NCBI RefSeq assembly: GCF_001570365.1
Contig: NZ_BBYK01000062.1
Coordinates: 1-64,000, forward strand
Source of the DNA: Microtetraspora fusca
Lineage (GTDB): Bacteria; Actinomycetota; Actinomycetes; Streptosporangiales; Streptosporangiaceae
Direction of reading: 5' to 3'
Length of the DNA: 64,000 nt
A program made the translations under genes and the position numbers. The notes beneath the pieces were generated by a model. That model was not told the origin of the DNA. It was given only the letters and a program-made list of their open reading frames with translations, and did not search any database. Shown in pieces: positions 62,134 through 64,000 of this stretch (positions are counted from its first letter, which is position 1; the number at the start of each line of letters is the position of its first letter).

Positions 62134-63077
62134 GACGTCTGCACTCTCGGGTCGATGACGGCCTGAAGGAGGTCGACCAGGGTGTTGACCACCACATAGG
62201 TCAGCGCGACCAGCAGCACCACCCCCTGGACGATGGGGACGTCCCGCTGGGTGACCGCGTTGACGATCGCCGACCCCATGCCGGGCAGCCGGAAGATCAC
62301 CTCGGAGATGACCGCGCCGGTCATCAGCGAGCCGATGGACAGCCCGGCCAGGGAGACCAGCGTGGTCAGCGACGGCCGCAGCGCGTGCCGCAGCAGGATG
62401 TAGGCGGTGTTCAGCCCCTTGGCCCGCGCGGTCAGCACGAAGTCCTGCTGCAACGTGGTGATCATGTCGCTGCGCAGCACCCGGAAGAACGTGGCCATCG
62501 GGTGCAGGGCCAGCACCAGGGAGGGCAGGATCGCGCTGCGCAGGTTGCCCACCGGGTCCTGGGTCAAGGGCACCCACCCGCTGACCGGCAGCATCCCCAG
62601 CCGCACCGCGAACACGTAGAGCAGCCCGATCGCCAGCACGAACGAGGGCAGCGACATGAACAGCGAGGAGACGCCGGTCGCGATCGTGTCGATCTTTCCG
62701 CCGACGTTCCTCGCGGTGTAGGCGGCCAGCGGCACCGCGACCAGCAGGGCGATGCCGAGGCCGAGCACCATCAGCTCGAAGGTCACCGCGAAGCCGTTGG
62801 TGATCACCTCGGTCACCGGGACGTGGGTGAGCAGTGACTCGCCCAGGTCGCCGCGGACCGCGTCCGCGAGCCAGGACAGGTACCGCTCGGCGAAGGGCCG
62901 GTCCAGCCCGAGCTGCCGTTCCAGCTCCGCGATCTGCCCGGCGTTGGCGTTCGGGCCCAGGATCTGGGCGGCGACGGTGCCGCCCTGCGAGAGCAGGGCG
63001 GTCACGCCGAGGGAGACCAGGAGGACGACGGCGAGGAGATGGCTGAGCTTCTTCGCCACGAACGTGGTGCCGCTCAT
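62130..63077 (-). CDS. Oligopeptide-type ABC permease (DppB/OppB)
   Basis: The 315-residue permease starts MSGTTFVAKKLSHLLAVVLL. It has LERQLGLDRPFAERYLSWL, the loop TARAKGLNTAYILLRHALRP and VISEVIFRLPGMGSAIVNAV, all typical of DppB. With DppC it forms the channel. It is 54 bp after the binding protein gene. Confidence 0.92.
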   Translation of the reverse strand: MSGTTFVAKKLSHLLAVVLLVSLGVTALLSQGGTVAAQILGPNANAGQIAELERQLGLDRPFAERYLSWLADAVRGDLGESLLTHVPVTEVITNGFAVTFELMVLGLGIALLVAVPLAAYTARNVGGKIDTIATGVSSLFMSLPSFVLAIGLLYVFAVRLGMLPVSGWVPLTQDPVGNLRSAILPSLVLALHPMATFFRVLRSDMITTLQQDFVLTARAKGLNTAYILLRHALRPSLTTLVSLAGLSIGSLMTGAVISEVIFRLPGMGSAIVNAVTQRDVPIVQGVVLLVALTYVVVNTLVDLLQAVIDPRVQTS

Positions 63078-63131
63078 CTTCCCTCCTGATTCCGGTCGTG
63101 AGGTTTGTACGGGTTCAGCACGTCGGACCGG

Positions 63132-64000
63132 TCACCCGGTGTACGCGAGCTTCTGCGTGAGGAGGATGTCCAGTCCGCCGTTCACCGGCTCGACGCCGGT
63201 CAGCTTCGCGTCGTGGACGAAGAACGAGATCGGCTTGCCCCAGATCCAGAACGGCAGGTCGGTGGTCCAGATCTCCTGCACCTTCCGGTACGCGGCGATC
63301 CGGTCCTTCTCGTCGCGGGAGCCGCGGGCGGCGACCAGGGCGTCGTCCATCTCCTTGGTGGCGTAGCCGGTGAGGTTGGTGGCGCCGCCGGAGGACAGCC
63401 AGTCGCCGAACAGCGGGTCCGGGTCGTGGAACTTCATGCCGCCCGGGTAGCTGGTGATCTGGAAGTCCCGGTTCACGAAGATCTTCGTGTACGCGTCGGC
63501 GGCGGTGATGATCTCGACCTTGACCTCGAAGCCGGCCACCTGGTTGAGCCGGCTGGCGACGTACTCGGCGAGCTTCTGGTCGGTGCCGGGCAGCGCGGTG
63601 ATGGTGAAATGCAGCGGGTTGCCCTTGGCCTCGCACTCCTTGACGGCCGCGGCGGCCTTGGCCGGGTCGGCCGAGGGGAACTTCAGCGACTCGTCATAGA
63701 AGGCGGAGGACGGGTCCATCAGGCCGTAGGTGGGGCCGCCGACCTTCTGCGACTGGTTCAGCGCCTTGTCGATCGCGGCCGGGTCGAGCGCGTAGGCCAG
63801 CGCCTGCCGCGCGCACAGCTCGCCGAACGGCGCCTTCTTCTCGTTGAACTGGTACGCCGCGCCTCCGCTGGGCTTGAGCGTCGTCACGCCGAGGCCGGCC
63901 GCCATCGCGTCGTCCACGGCGGTGGGGGTGGACACGTTGTTGGCGAGCTGGACCTGGCCGGACACGATGGAGTCGATCACCGTGGCCGCGTTGCCGGCGG
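63132..64000 (-). CDS. ABC substrate-binding protein, family 5 (N-terminus outside window)
   Basis: About 289 C-terminal residues are present; the signal peptide and N-lobe are cut by the window end. Family SBP_bac_5 features are RQALAYALDPAAIDKALNQ, a Pro/Gly-rich YGLMDPSSAFYD segment and the C-lobe with SYPGGMKFHDPDPLFGDWL and RIAAYRKVQEIWTTDLPF. It binds an oligopeptide, nickel complex or other small molecule and feeds the DppBC-DF importer. It is the first gene seen of the redox/catabolic operon. Confidence 0.92.
   Translation of the reverse strand, partial: AGNAATVIDSIVSGQVQLANNVSTPTAVDDAMAAGLGVTTLKPSGGAAYQFNEKKAPFGELCARQALAYALDPAAIDKALNQSQKVGGPTYGLMDPSSAFYDESLKFPSADPAKAAAAVKECEAKGNPLHFTITALPGTDQKLAEYVASRLNQVAGFEVKVEIITAADAYTKIFVNRDFQITSYPGGMKFHDPDPLFGDWLSSGGATNLTGYATKEMDDALVAARGSRDEKDRIAAYRKVQEIWTTDLPFWIWGKPISFFVHDAKLTGVEPVNGGLDILLTQKLAYTG

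Overview
The window looks like chromosome from a high-GC filamentous actinobacterium. The evidence is GC-rich codon use, GTG starts, ATGA-type gene overlaps, a geosmin synthase with Family 2B encapsulins, a WXG100 protein and LacI/IclR/TetR regulators. Streptosporangiales (Nonomuraea/Streptosporangium-like) is my guess for the order; the sequence alone does not prove it. No rRNA, tRNA, CRISPR array, prophage or replication origin was recognised.

Layout. 1-2.5 kb: the tail of an HNH endonuclease gene, then an intact IS605-type element (tnpB and tnpA divergent) with end hairpins. 2.5-5.1 kb: a DeoR regulator divergent from a sugar-phosphate kinase and class II aldolase. 5.4-8.2 kb: a 14-bp tandem repeat, a small acidic protein and an Mrp/Mnh-type antiporter locus that carries internal deletions. 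8.2-18.3 kb: an L-arabinose regulon (araBDA, a YtfQRT/YjfF-type ABC importer, a LacI regulator) tied together by five LacI-type operators. One operator overlaps the araB start codon, and a perfect 24-bp palindrome sits before a truncated secreted protein. 18.4-23.8 kb: an Azt zinc importer with two AztD chaperones and a Zur-like box. 24-27 kb: an aminoglycoside-phosphotransferase-like kinase and small secreted, WXG100 and hypothetical proteins.

27.1-33.5 kb is the most remarkable part. A bifunctional geosmin synthase lies between two different Family 2B (cNMP-domain) encapsulin shell genes, with a polyprenyl diphosphate synthase upstream. The two shell genes share a perfectly identical 319-bp tract. 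Both shell N-termini, the synthase interdomain linker and the synthase C-tail carry a similar LGTxxxR motif. This suggests a two-component terpenoid nanocompartment with geosmin synthase as cargo.

33.7-52.6 kb is mixed: IclR, HAD phosphatase, cytochrome P450 with TetR, RraA-like protein, a single-domain voltage-gated sodium channel, NmrA-like oxidoreductase, HupE/UreJ-like membrane protein, a 1323-residue secreted metallophosphoesterase, aconitase, GNAT, an ABC-F protein with a structured leader, a HesB-like protein and a CBS protein. 52.7-64 kb is one long minus-strand catabolic or redox operon: oligopeptide-type ABC importer, CGDC mini-protein, UGSC-family protein and partner, SDR, thioredoxin reductase, an internally deleted SDR, amidohydrolase and acyl-CoA ligase.

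A recurring oddity is genes whose two ends are intact but whose middle is missing (DUF4040 subunit, MnhD-like subunit, secreted hydrolase, SDR). This is either real intragenic deletion or an assembly artefact.
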